Origin: Bacteroidales bacterium
GTDB lineage: Bacteria; Bacteroidota; Bacteroidia; Bacteroidales; UBA932
Assembly: GCA_012522855.1 (NCBI GenBank)
Contig: JAAYJQ010000026.1
Coordinates: 1-54,747, forward strand
Length of the DNA: 54,747 nucleotides
Reading direction: 5' to 3'
Shown here piece by piece: positions 8,852 through 16,221 of the stretch (position 1 is the stretch's first letter; every line of letters starts with the position of its first letter). Under the pieces are notes generated by a model. That model saw only the letters and a program-made list of their open reading frames with translations, did no database searches and was not told where the DNA came from. A program made the position numbers and the translations under genes.

Positions 8852-9030
8852 TCAATCGAAATTCTTTGACCGGATCGTCCAGCCGTCGAAGCCGGTCAGG
8901 TCATGGTTCTTGAAAAGACGTTCGACTTCGCTGTTGCCCTTAAGGACATAGTCGAACCAGGTACGGGTCATGCGAGAGAACTCTCCCCCGAAATTCTCAG
9001 AAAAGGTTCCGTCGTGACCGACAGGAACGT
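8852..9030 (-). pseudogene. 3' fragment of an esterase gene, paralogous to 11853-12728
   Basis: On the minus strand these bases encode about 58 residues matching the C-terminus of the intact alpha/beta hydrolase at 11853-12728: HVPVGHDGTFSENFGGEFSR, then MTRTWFDYVLKG, and the identical ending NHDLTGFDGWTIRSKNFD plus stop. The catalytic His region (VGH.GT) is kept, but everything upstream, including the nucleophile, is absent. Similarity starts and stops sharply at the gene's 3' end and at about 9030. The divergence shows an old partial duplication or the surviving tail of a second paralogue, not a recent copy. Confidence 0.8.
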
Positions 9031-9370
9031 GCGTAAGTGTGAAAAATAAGGAAATACTCCGGTATCTTCACTTTCATCCTGAATCATCCAGAAGGTCCAG
9101 TATCCGGAATCTGTGCGGTACTCCTGCTTGACATCTGAGGCCAGCAGCACGAAAAGGGGCTGTTTGAAAATACGCTCCATAATGAATACCGAATTATTGC
9201 AAATAAATAGGTATTTTAAATATAAAAGCACTAATATCAGAGTTAAATACATGACTATGATTAATAATTGGATCTACATAATTTAATACGTAGTGCATTG
9301 TATTATAATACTATGCAATTATCAATTATATAATTCTTCTGTTATATTTCTGTAATAAAAATAATATTCA
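9031..9370. other. Intergenic/decayed region upstream of the AbiE pair
   Basis: A minus-strand frame begins with ATG at 9180 (MERIFKQPLFVLLASDVKQE...) and runs about 45 residues before entering the esterase fragment out of frame. It resembles the start of some lost gene but matches nothing I recognise. From about 9240 the DNA is very AT-rich and contains the perfect 12-bp palindrome AATTATATAATT at 9324-9335, a possible operator ahead of the toxin-antitoxin promoter. Confidence 0.35.
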
Positions 9371-9378
9371 TACCTTTG
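9371..9378 (+). promoter_or_regulatory. -7 promoter element of the AbiE operon
   Basis: TACCTTTG matches the Bacteroidota -7 consensus TAnnTTTG, 30 bases before the AbiEi ATG at 9409. No good -33 TTTG is seen. The element overlaps an in-frame TTG (9376), which rules that codon out as a start. Confidence 0.55.
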
Positions 9379-9408
9379 TACCGAAATATTCTAAATAAAT
9401 CGGTATTT

Positions 9409-10023
9409 ATGAATCAACAGCTAGGAATAAAAGAGAAGATATTGAAGCAGGTATCGGAGAGTGCCGATCACAGCGTATTCTTTATAGGCGACTTTGCTGA
9501 TCTGGGTTCTGTGGAAACCATCAGAAAAGCATTAAAAGAAGCTGTAAATCAGAATATGCTAGAACATATTGCCCATGGTATATATGTTAAGCCTATGAAT
9601 TCTCGTTTTGGCATTGTACCTATACCTCTTGAAACCATTGCAAAAGAGATAGCTTTAAGGGATCGCGTACAAATAATGCCTGCAGGCAGTACAGCCGCCA
9701 ACATATTGGGGCTTTCCACACAGATTCCTATGGTTGTATCATTCCTGACGACTGGATCTTCCCGCTCAATAAATGTAGGAAACCGTACCATAAAATTTCG
9801 GCATGCTGCTCCAAGGAATTTTGCATTCAAAGGTTCCACAATTCCACTTATTATTCAAGCCTTTAAGGATATTGGGAAAGAAAATATTGGAGAGAAAGAA
9901 TTGTCGGCAGTCAAAGCGTATATTTCTAAAGCAATGGACAAAAATGTAATGAGCGAGGATATTCTATTGGCCCCGCAATGGATTCAATCAATCATAAAAC
10001 CTTATATCAATATAAATAAATGA
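9409..10023 (+). CDS. abiEi: AbiEi-family antitoxin (type IV toxin-antitoxin)
   Basis: 204 residues. The N-terminal part (about 1-60) is a winged-helix region (VSESADHSVFFIGDFADLGS...RKALKEAVNQNML) followed by the characteristic HGIYVKP strand. The rest is the AbiEi/DUF6088-like C-terminal domain (PAGSTAANILGLSTQ, FLTTGSSRSI, IKFRHAAPRNF). In AbiE systems this protein binds its own promoter and neutralises the nucleotidyltransferase toxin without direct complex formation. The ATG at 9409 is used because the earlier TTG overlaps the -7 element. Its stop overlaps the next ATG (ATGA at 10020-10023), the tight coupling usual for AbiEi/AbiEii. The low GC and surrounding gene fragments suggest acquisition. 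Confidence 0.88.
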   Translation: MNQQLGIKEKILKQVSESADHSVFFIGDFADLGSVETIRKALKEAVNQNMLEHIAHGIYVKPMNSRFGIVPIPLETIAKEIALRDRVQIMPAGSTAANILGLSTQIPMVVSFLTTGSSRSINVGNRTIKFRHAAPRNFAFKGSTIPLIIQAFKDIGKENIGEKELSAVKAYISKAMDKNVMSEDILLAPQWIQSIIKPYININK

Positions 10024-11039
10024 TACACTGGCAACAATATAACGACATAGAGAGGATGCAATTGCTTGATATTGCAAGTGCTGAGAAAATGTTACCAAGA
10101 TTAGCCGTAGAAAAGGATTGGTGGATTAGTGTGGTCTTGAAAGCTATGACTATGACTCAATATGCAGGACTTTACTCTTTCAAGGGTGGAACAAGTTTGT
10201 CTAAGGGATGGGGACTTATTGAACGCTTTAGTGAAGATGTGGACATTTCCATCAAAAGAGAGGACCGTTTTGCAATTAAGGGAACCTCCAACTCGCAATT
10301 AGCCAGAGCAAGGAGAACAGCCCGTCATTACATCATTAGGGAGTTACCCGATGAATTATCTGCCCATCTGACCCAAATGGGCATATGTGACTTTAAGGTT
10401 GAACCTGAAACCATCAGATTCAGAGATGATCAGGAAATCGAATTGCGTGCAGACACTCATCCGTCAGTTATATTCGTGTATTACAAATCAGTTTTACCGG
10501 AAGCTTCTGATTATCTACTTCCAAGGGTTAAAATTGAGATTAGCTGTTTATCGATGAATGGGCTAGTAGAGGAGAAGAATATTCGTTCATTCATTTCGGA
10601 AGTAAGGCCTGAAGCTGACGATATCTGCGTTAAAATCAAAACAGTTATTCCGACAAGAACATTCCTGGAAAAAATGTTTCTGTTGCATGAGGAATTCCAA
10701 AAAGAATCACCTCGAAGCAAACGTATGTCACGTCACCTATATGACCTTGAAAGGATAATGGATACTCCGTACGGCAAGGACGCTTTATCAAGTGATGAAC
10801 TATATAAGGAAATTGTCAAACATCGGAGTATTTTCAACAAAATTGAAGGCATCGACTACTCCTCACATGCGCCTTCATCATTGAACTTCATTCCACCAAC
10901 ACATTTAATCGATGAATGGAAAAAAGATTATGAAGCGATGGCCGACCAATTCTTATACCATCAAGAAAATAGGATGACATTTGAAACGTTGATAGCGAGA
11001 ATGAAAGAATTGCTTAATAAAGTTAGAGCTTTAGGATAA
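10020..11039 (+). CDS. abiEii: AbiEii-family nucleotidyltransferase toxin
   Basis: 339 residues of the AbiEii/AbiGii nucleotidyltransferase family. The NTase core is visible: FKGGTSLSKGWGLIERFSED then VDISI (about 58-82), with the GGTSL-xK motif and the SED-x-D metal-binding acids; later KIEISCLS and KIKTVIPTRTFLEKMFLLHEE carry the conserved Lys/Glu helix of the family. Such toxins transfer nucleotides to cellular RNA and cause growth arrest, limiting phage spread or stabilising mobile DNA. The protein is full length and all core residues appear present, so the system should be active. It overlaps the antitoxin gene by 4 bp. No downstream partner follows; the next 260 bases hold only repeats and a Fic-like fragment. 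Confidence 0.9.
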   Translation: MIHWQQYNDIERMQLLDIASAEKMLPRLAVEKDWWISVVLKAMTMTQYAGLYSFKGGTSLSKGWGLIERFSEDVDISIKREDRFAIKGTSNSQLARARRTARHYIIRELPDELSAHLTQMGICDFKVEPETIRFRDDQEIELRADTHPSVIFVYYKSVLPEASDYLLPRVKIEISCLSMNGLVEEKNIRSFISEVRPEADDICVKIKTVIPTRTFLEKMFLLHEEFQKESPRSKRMSRHLYDLERIMDTPYGKDALSSDELYKEIVKHRSIFNKIEGIDYSSHAPSSLNFIPPTHLIDEWKKDYEAMADQFLYHQENRMTFETLIARMKELLNKVRALG

Positions 11040-11214
11040 ATAAAGAGGGACAATTTTGCTTTCGCTTGATTGTTTATTTCAGTTAGTTACCCACCACAAG
11101 AAGAAGAGTTTCTGGCAGGATAAATGGCGTATCTATTCACTAGACGAGCGGATGATCAATGTGGTTCCTTTGAAGAATGGAAACAGTGAACAATGTCTCG
11201 CCGTACCTGTTCAC

Positions 11215-11301
11215 TTACGGCTCAAATCTAAGTGCAAATCTAACTTTTTCGGCTCAAATTTCTAGTGAAATAGCCGTAATATTCTTGGCTTTGAGCCGTA
11301 A
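11215..11301. repeat. 12-bp perfect inverted repeat
   Basis: TTACGGCTCAAA (11215-11226) is the exact inverse complement of TTTGAGCCGTAA (11290-11301), with 63 bases between. Extra internal copies of GGCTCAAAT and AGCCGTAA also occur inside. It could be the ends of a tiny degenerate element or a hairpin downstream of the AbiE operon. No function can be assigned. Confidence 0.5.
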
Positions 11302-11307
11302 AGAACC

Positions 11308-11472
11308 AATTACCGTCCTCTGGACAACGAATTTCAGATCCGTGAAGCCCTTGAAGGCACCTGCCGGCTCATCAACGTCAAGGAGGACGTCTTCGAGAAG
11401 GCTATTCTGGCTCTCGTGCTCCTGTCTTACCTCATCGACCAGTTCACCTTCGCTGTCGAGACATATTTCTAG
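11308..11472 (+). pseudogene. Fic-like protein fragment
   Basis: A 54-residue frame NYRPLDNEFQIREALEGTCR, then LINVKEDVFEKAILALVLLSYL, resembles the helix that immediately precedes the HPFxxGN[GK]R motif in Fic-family proteins (FEKALLALLxLSYIQPFEDGNKR). Right where that motif should begin the sequence changes to IDQFTFAVETYF and stops, so the catalytic motif is missing. A stop directly upstream (11299) removes the N-terminus. I read it as a fragment; the family call is by memory of the motif and moderate. Confidence 0.45.
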
Positions 11473-11518
11473 AAAATTTCGGGAGTAACATCTCCCATTA
11501 ATTGACTATTTACGCATT

Positions 11519-11800
11519 GACGAACACCGAACCCGTCTACACGGTCGTCCAGGGAATATTGCCGTCCGCGACCCCCGTTCGTGCAAGGGGGGTGACGAAC
11601 ATCGAACCCGCCTGCACAGTCGTCCAGGGCATATTGCCGTACGCAACCCCCGTTCGTAGAAGGGGGGTGACGAACACCGAACCCGCCTGCATGACCGTCC
11701 AGGGCATATTGCGGTCCGCGACCCCCGTTCGTAGAAGGGGGGTGACGAACACCGAACCTGCCTACACGGTCGTCAAGGGCGTATTGCCGTCCGCGACCCT
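11519..11800. repeat. 75-bp tandem repeat array A (about 3.8 units)
   Basis: Units begin CGAACACCGAACC at 11521, 11596, 11671 and 11746, an exact 75-bp period; the last unit is partial. Each unit can form a hairpin ACCCCC-G-TT / AA-G-GGGGGT with a 5-base loop, a nested GTCG...GGC / GCC...CGAC stem, and a short GGTG/CACC stem. Because 75 is a multiple of three, several frames stay open on both strands, but these are not credible genes. The same unit recurs in the same orientation at 13909-14265. It is not CRISPR: there are no unique spacers. Function unknown. Confidence 0.9.
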
Positions 11801-11810
11801 AAACCAGACA

Positions 11811-11846
11811 GAAGGCCGACAGGCCTTCACAGTCACCACGCGTGGT
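11811..11846. terminator. Hairpin and palindrome at the 3' end of the esterase gene
   Basis: GAAGGCC-GACA-GGCCTTC (11811-11828) is a perfect 7-bp stem with a tetraloop, next to the perfect palindrome ACCACGCGTGGT (11835-11846). Both lie just beyond the stop of the minus-strand esterase and before repeat array A. A T-tract is weak, so termination is plausible but not certain. Confidence 0.4.
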
Positions 11847-11852
11847 CCAGGC

Positions 11853-12728
11853 TCAATCGAAATTCTTTGACCGGATTGTCCAGCCGTCGAAGCCGGTCAG
11901 GTCATGGTTCTTGAAAAGACGTTCGCCTTCGTTCCGACCCTTCAAGACGTAGTCGAGCCAGGCACGGGTCATGCGGGAGAACTCGCCGCCGAAAAGGTCA
12001 CCATAGGTGCCACCGTGACCGACAGGAAGGTTGACCTCGGCAATCGGGACGTTTTGGATCGCTTCGTAGTCAATATCAGCATTCTTGAAAGCGACATCCT
12101 CTTCGCCTCCAATGATGTAAACAGTCGGGCAGTGGACGGCCAGGACATTGAGCCGGCTGGCATTCGCCATAGTCATCGTGCCCATGCCGGAGTTCAGCAT
12201 GACAAGGGTTTTGACGCGCGGGTCGCTGGACAAGTACATGGCCTGGGCGCCGCCGCAGGACATACCCATGGCTGCGACTTGATTCACGTTTACAATACTG
12301 TAATATTCGCTCTTCTGATCCCGGGCCTGGTTGCAGATCCAATCCAACCCTTTGTACATCAGATACGACTCGGTGGAAGTCCGTGACGCCGGCATGGGAT
12401 GAGGATCGCTTCCGGGCTGGAAAGGGCCAATGGCGACGGCCACATAACCGTAGGACGCCAAATCATTGAGGAAACGCTCGTGGCCGACAGAAGTGTTGAC
12501 GCAACCACCGTTACCGAATATGATGATCGGCAGGGTCCCGTCGGTCCCGGCACTCTCGAGCAACTTTTCAGGACGGTAGATTGTAAAATCGGGAAGAGAG
12601 GCATCGCTGACGGCAAGGGCCTTGAAGGGGCCGGATCCGCCATCATCAATCCGTTTGTTTGCGACAGTCTGTGCCGACAGGCACAAAGCCCCCATAAGCA
12701 GGAGGGCTGAAATCAGGATTTTTTTCAT
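11853..12728 (-). CDS. Exported alpha/beta hydrolase (chlorophyllase/PETase-like esterase fold)
   Basis: 291 residues from the ATG that begins MKKILISALLLMGALCLSAQ, a clear signal peptide; in-frame starts at 12734 and 12782 only lengthen the leader. The fold is alpha/beta hydrolase of the dienelactone-hydrolase/chlorophyllase type: oxyanion-region IIIFGNGGC, nucleophile elbow GMSCGG (Ser nucleophile in G-x-S-x-G), acid GGEEDVAF and His VGHGGTYG. It should hydrolyse an ester, possibly acyl groups on plant polysaccharide; the substrate cannot be told. It runs divergently from the nitroreductase gene and its 3' end abuts repeat array A. A diverged 3' fragment of a paralogue lies at 8852-9030. 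Confidence 0.8.
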   Translation of the reverse strand: MKKILISALLLMGALCLSAQTVANKRIDDGGSGPFKALAVSDASLPDFTIYRPEKLLESAGTDGTLPIIIFGNGGCVNTSVGHERFLNDLASYGYVAVAIGPFQPGSDPHPMPASRTSTESYLMYKGLDWICNQARDQKSEYYSIVNVNQVAAMGMSCGGAQAMYLSSDPRVKTLVMLNSGMGTMTMANASRLNVLAVHCPTVYIIGGEEDVAFKNADIDYEAIQNVPIAEVNLPVGHGGTYGDLFGGEFSRMTRAWLDYVLKGRNEGERLFKNHDLTGFDGWTIRSKNFD

Positions 12729-12823
12729 ATTCATATACTCGTTTTTACAAATATAACCGAATCCCGTTAAAATAACTTGCACAATTCTGTCAAAAAAAGT
12801 ATAATGTCAAAAAATCAACCGTT

Positions 12824-13429
12824 ATGAAAGTATCACACATTTTCCGCCTTGTTATCCTCCTTTCACTCGCAGGATGTTCAGGCAAGACGCCGCAATCCCC
12901 TACTCTCGACGATGTGTTCACAACAAGAAGGAGCGTGCGGGCATATGAACCCGGCAGATCTATCTCCGAGGCCGAAGTCCGGGAACTTCTGACCGCGGCG
13001 CAAAACGCTCCGTCCTGGGGGAATATGCAGCCGAGCAAATACTATGTGGCCATCAGCCAGGAAAAGCACGATGCCGTTCTTGAGATGATAGGCTGGAACA
13101 AGGACAGGGTTGCCAACGCGCCTGTTCTTATTGTTTCTACATTTGAGAAGGGCAGGTCCGGGTTCTTCCGCGGGCAGCCGGCGAACGAAGTTGGTGACGG
13201 CTGGGGTGCCTATGACAACGGACTCAGCAACGCCTATTTTGTTCTGAAGGCAAGGGCCATGGGCTTCGACACGCTAATTATGGGGATGCGGGATTCTGAC
13301 GCTTTGCGCTCGCTGTTCAATATTCCCGAATCCGAGACCATCATGGCGGTCATCGCATTGGGCTATCGCGCCGAGGATCCCCAGGTTCCGACACATCGCC
13401 CCCTTGACGAAATCGTGAAGTTCTTCTGA
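12824..13429 (+). CDS. Nitroreductase-family lipoprotein
   Basis: 201 residues. The N-terminus MKVSHIFRLVILLSLAGCSG is a lipoprotein signal with lipobox LAGC. The remainder is a nitroreductase-like FMN domain: TTRRSVRAYEPGR at about 34-46 (the usual RRSxRxF start), APSWGNMQPSKYYV, a glycine-rich segment and a C-terminal MAVIALGYRAE. Family members reduce nitro compounds, quinones or flavins using FMN and NAD(P)H. Export as a lipoprotein is unusual, as pyridine nucleotides are cytoplasmic, so the electron donor is unclear. The next gene follows after 2 bp and also encodes a predicted lipoprotein, so they probably act together. Confidence 0.85.
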   Translation: MKVSHIFRLVILLSLAGCSGKTPQSPTLDDVFTTRRSVRAYEPGRSISEAEVRELLTAAQNAPSWGNMQPSKYYVAISQEKHDAVLEMIGWNKDRVANAPVLIVSTFEKGRSGFFRGQPANEVGDGWGAYDNGLSNAYFVLKARAMGFDTLIMGMRDSDALRSLFNIPESETIMAVIALGYRAEDPQVPTHRPLDEIVKFF

Positions 13430-13431
13430 CG

Positions 13432-13872
13432 ATGCATCGTATGAATATATTAAAATACGTTGCGGGAATACCGGTTTTCACGATAGCAATGTTAACATCT
13501 TGTAATAACAGGAATTCATCAGAGGCAACTTCTCACGATGGTGCCATAACCGTAAACCTGTACTACACCGGCAAAGACGGCAACGCGAGGAAGTTTGTGG
13601 AGGAGATGGAAAGCAGCGGCACGGCTGATGCGATCAGGAAGGAGGAAGGTAATCTTCGGTATGAATATTTCTTTTCGGCCTCGGATCCTGAGACCGTTCT
13701 CCTGATCGACAACTGGATCAGTCAGGAAGCCCTTGATGCCCACCATGCTACCCCGATGATGAAGACAATCTCCGAACTCCGGGAGAAGTATGACCTTCAT
13801 ATGACCGTTGAGCGTTACGTCAAGGACGAGCAGGGGGTGCCTTTATCAGACCAGTCATTCATCAGAAAATAG
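13432..13872 (+). CDS. ABM-domain (antibiotic biosynthesis monooxygenase-like) lipoprotein
   Basis: 146 residues. The leader (from MNILKYVAGIPVFTIAMLTSCNN) has a TSC lipobox. The mature part is a single ABM ferredoxin-like domain: a strand AITVNLYYTG, helix RKFVEEME, the typical NLRYEYFFSASDPETVLLID core and W.s.EALDAHHATPMM. ABM proteins are small dimeric oxygenases or quinol/heme-related enzymes; many have unknown substrates. Two starts (13432, 13441) are both possible. It begins 2 bp after the nitroreductase stop, forming a two-gene operon that ends at repeat array B. Function in redox handling of an exported aromatic or quinone is inference. Confidence 0.8.
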   Translation: MHRMNILKYVAGIPVFTIAMLTSCNNRNSSEATSHDGAITVNLYYTGKDGNARKFVEEMESSGTADAIRKEEGNLRYEYFFSASDPETVLLIDNWISQEALDAHHATPMMKTISELREKYDLHMTVERYVKDEQGVPLSDQSFIRK

Positions 13873-13908
13873 TCTGGGTTGATAAAGACTCAACGACCGC
13901 TTACAAGT

Positions 13909-14265
13909 CACGAACACTGAACCTGCCTACACAGTCGTCCAGGGCGTACTGCCGTCCGCGACCCCCGTCCGAGCAAGGGGGGTGACGAACACCGAACCTG
14001 TCTGTACGGTCGTCCAGGGCATATTGCCGTCCGCGACCCCCGTCCGAGCAAGGGGGGTGACGAACACCGAACCTGCCTGCACAGCCGTCCAGGGCATATT
14101 GCCGTCCGCGACCCCCGTTCGAGCAAGGGGGGTGACGAACACCGAACCTGCCTGCAACGTCGTCCAAGGCATACTGCCGTCCGCGACCCCGGTCCGAGCA
14201 AGGGGGGCAAAGCACGCCGAACCCGCCTGCACAGTCGTACAAGGCATATTGCCGTCCGCGACCCC
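13909..14265. repeat. 75-bp tandem repeat array B (about 4.7 units)
   Basis: Units start at 13911, 13986, 14061, 14136 and about 14211, again an exact 75-bp period and the same unit and orientation as array A at 11519-11800. Units within B are closer to each other (hairpin arm ACCCCCGTCCGAGCAAGGGGGGT) than to A, whose loop has CGTGC or CGTAG, suggesting local homogenisation. The last unit is the most diverged. Arrays A and B bracket exactly the three-gene esterase/nitroreductase/ABM block. Confidence 0.9.
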
Positions 14266-14323
14266 TTAAATTCCGAATCGCTGCAAGGCTTGCATCCATT
14301 CTCTCCAAAAGCATTCTCTTCCA

Positions 14324-14331
14324 TATATTTG
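14324..14331 (+). promoter_or_regulatory. -7 promoter element for the vWA gene
   Basis: TATATTTG fits TAnnTTTG, 31 bases before the ATG at 14363 and just after repeat array B. No clear -33 TTTG. Confidence 0.5.
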
Positions 14332-14362
14332 CGACGGAAACCCATTTAAAAACACAAGTCGT

Positions 14363-15016
14363 ATGAAAACAAAGAACATCTACAACCTCATCATCCTTGA
14401 CGAAAGCGGAAGTATGACCGCCATCGAGCGTCAAGCAGTTTCGGCCATGAACGAGACCTTCCAGGGCATCCGGAATGCAAGCAAAGCGAATCCGGAGCAG
14501 AACTTCTTCGTGTCCCTTGTCGTCTTCGAAGGCAGCGGCGTCAAGGGCGTGAGAACCGTAAGGGACAGGATCCCCGTCGAGAACATCCAGGACATCAGAC
14601 AGGAAGAATACCGTCCGGGAGCCTGCACTCCCCTCTATGACGCGATGGGCATCGCGATCAGCAACCTGAGCGAGGTCACTAAGGACGGGGATCCGGTGCT
14701 CGTCACCGTAATTACCGACGGCATGGAGAACGCAAGTGAAGAATATTCAGGAAAGGCGATCAAGGAACTTGTCTCCAAGAAGAGGGAAAAAGGCTGGACA
14801 TTCGCCTACATCGGCGCGAATCAGGATGCTGTCGAGGTGGCCCGCGAACTCGACATCCGCAACGCCCTCAACTTCGAGGCGACGGAGGCCGGAACCAAAA
14901 GGATGGGACGTAAGCTTGCGGGCGCGACTGCGCTCTACTGCAAGAGTGTAGCAGATTCGGAATGTTGCGGGGATATGGAGAACTTCTTCGAGAACGAGGA
15001 GAAGGATAACAATTAA
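14363..15016 (+). CDS. von Willebrand factor A (vWA) domain protein
   Basis: 217 residues, cytoplasmic (no signal peptide). One vWA domain with an intact MIDAS: DESGSM (residues 10-15), a Thr in the ACTPLYDA loop, and ITDGMENAS (D-G). The domain fills about 1-180; a short Cys-containing, acidic tail follows. Stand-alone vWA proteins of this size resemble TerY/TerF-type proteins and act as metal-dependent protein-binding adaptors. The next gene starts 13 bp after its stop with a strong AAAGGAG site, so the two form an operon. A link to the TerB-containing cluster 6 kb away is possible but unsupported. Confidence 0.8.
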   Translation: MKTKNIYNLIILDESGSMTAIERQAVSAMNETFQGIRNASKANPEQNFFVSLVVFEGSGVKGVRTVRDRIPVENIQDIRQEEYRPGACTPLYDAMGIAISNLSEVTKDGDPVLVTVITDGMENASEEYSGKAIKELVSKKREKGWTFAYIGANQDAVEVARELDIRNALNFEATEAGTKRMGRKLAGATALYCKSVADSECCGDMENFFENEEKDNN

Positions 15017-15029
15017 AGGAGTCTACCCT

Positions 15030-15782
15030 ATGACAAGAGAAGAAATCAACGAGATGATTGAGCGCCAAGGCGTTTATGAGATTGTCTATCGCGATGAGCT
15101 AGGAGAACGTGTCTATCATATTTCAGATATTAAGGCACGTTATGACAATAACAGCATTACGGCATATTGTCACGAGACTGATTATGAGATTGATCATGAG
15201 CGGTTCTTTAGCATTGAGGAAATTCTTTCAGCAAAGAGATACTGGATAGATATACTCGAAGAGGACGAGGTGGCTCCAAAGAGCGGAGTTTACTTGTTTG
15301 CATGCAGGGGTGACAATCATTTGATTGCAGAATTGTTTCGACTTGAGCAAGGCGATAAACTCTACAAATATTTCGGGGAAGATTATTATCATAGTAACGG
15401 ACACGTTCGTGTAATTCCTCTCGCTTACCATTTGGTCGAAGAGTTTGTTTCTGGCAATCTTGAATCAGGTTTATCAGCAGTTCCCAAAATGCTGGAATAT
15501 GAGCAAAGAGGCATTACGCGAATAATCGCGTTTAAGCAGGATAGGCCACTTGAAATACTTTCATACGTTGCCAATGGAGAAAACGGCGTACAGTATTTAC
15601 TTCGGGACACACATGATTTTTTTGATGATATGAATGGTCCAGGAATACCGTTCAATCCGCAAGGCGATGAGAAAACAGAGGTTCTGGGGCTTTACTCGGC
15701 CATTTCATATTCAATAACAAATGTCAAAGTGCATTGGAGTCTTTGTAAAAAGGCACACCCAAAGACGGAAGATAAACAATAA
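15030..15782 (+). CDS. Uncharacterised protein with N-terminal WYL-like beta segment
   Basis: 250 residues, start fixed by AAAGGAG 8 bases upstream. The first 65 residues (YEIVYRDELGERVYHISDI..., ITAYCHETDYEIDHERFFSI, EEI) resemble the small SH3-like beta domain of WYL proteins, where a Y-C-H-hydrophilic strand and an R-x-F-x-hydrophobic strand recur. The rest shows no family I recognise. It is acidic, with no signal peptide or membrane segment, and lower in GC than the vWA gene before it. Likely co-expressed with the vWA protein. Function unknown. Confidence 0.6.
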   Translation: MTREEINEMIERQGVYEIVYRDELGERVYHISDIKARYDNNSITAYCHETDYEIDHERFFSIEEILSAKRYWIDILEEDEVAPKSGVYLFACRGDNHLIAELFRLEQGDKLYKYFGEDYYHSNGHVRVIPLAYHLVEEFVSGNLESGLSAVPKMLEYEQRGITRIIAFKQDRPLEILSYVANGENGVQYLLRDTHDFFDDMNGPGIPFNPQGDEKTEVLGLYSAISYSITNVKVHWSLCKKAHPKTEDKQ

Positions 15783-15866
15783 GCCGGGTGAAATGTATAA
15801 AACAGATCAATAATTGTCTGCAACTACTTTTTCCAAAGTATGTAACTCTCGTTCTCGTATCTATGG

Positions 15867-16130
15867 ATGGATTCTCCGAATTCCGTCTTCTTGCATCTAA
15901 ACCTCGCCCTAACAAAATCCGTGGTCGAGTTCGGAAGAGGAAGAACCGACTATGTTCCTCCGCATTATGAAATGGCGGCTCATGAACTTTGCTGGAACTA
16001 TTCAAGAATAGGGAAAGAGGACGAGGCTATGAGGGTCTACAACGAGCGTTTCTTGCCGGCAGCCTACCTGCTGAATAACAATGAAAAGATTATTTTCTTG
16101 ATCAAGACCATGACGAAGTATCAAATCTAG
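15867..16130 (+). pseudogene. Fragment of a helical (TPR-like) protein
   Basis: The frame ending at 16130 contains HYEMAAHELCWNYSRIGKED and EAMRVYNERFLPAAYLLNN, which read like the last helical pairs of a tetratricopeptide-type protein. Upstream the frame has no credible start or N-terminus and the preceding bases (15783-15866) are not coding. Probably a truncated relic; family uncertain. Confidence 0.3.
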
Positions 16131-16221
16131 AAAAATGTCAAAGGATGTACATCGACGCTCGACGCTATCAATCGAATCCTTGGTACGGATAACAAGATAC
16201 TCGACTATTCAGAATGGGGCA

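Noticed and set aside
8968..9252. 94-codon minus-strand frame as a gene
   Set aside because: Its 3' part runs out of frame through the esterase fragment, and the N-terminus is AT-rich leader sequence; it is a chimera of debris.
11519..14265. CRISPR array
   Set aside because: Whole 75-bp units repeat with no unique spacers, and no cas genes are present.
11502..14434. Several open frames with 25-residue repeats inside the 75-bp arrays, on both strands
   Set aside because: The repeat length is a multiple of three, so any frame without a stop in one unit stays open in all. There are no ribosome-binding sites and no family match.
532..15016. A complete tellurite-resistance (Ter) operon including TerB and the vWA protein
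   Set aside because: TerC, TerD/TerE/TerZ-type genes are absent and the two candidates are 13 kb apart, separated by unrelated genes.
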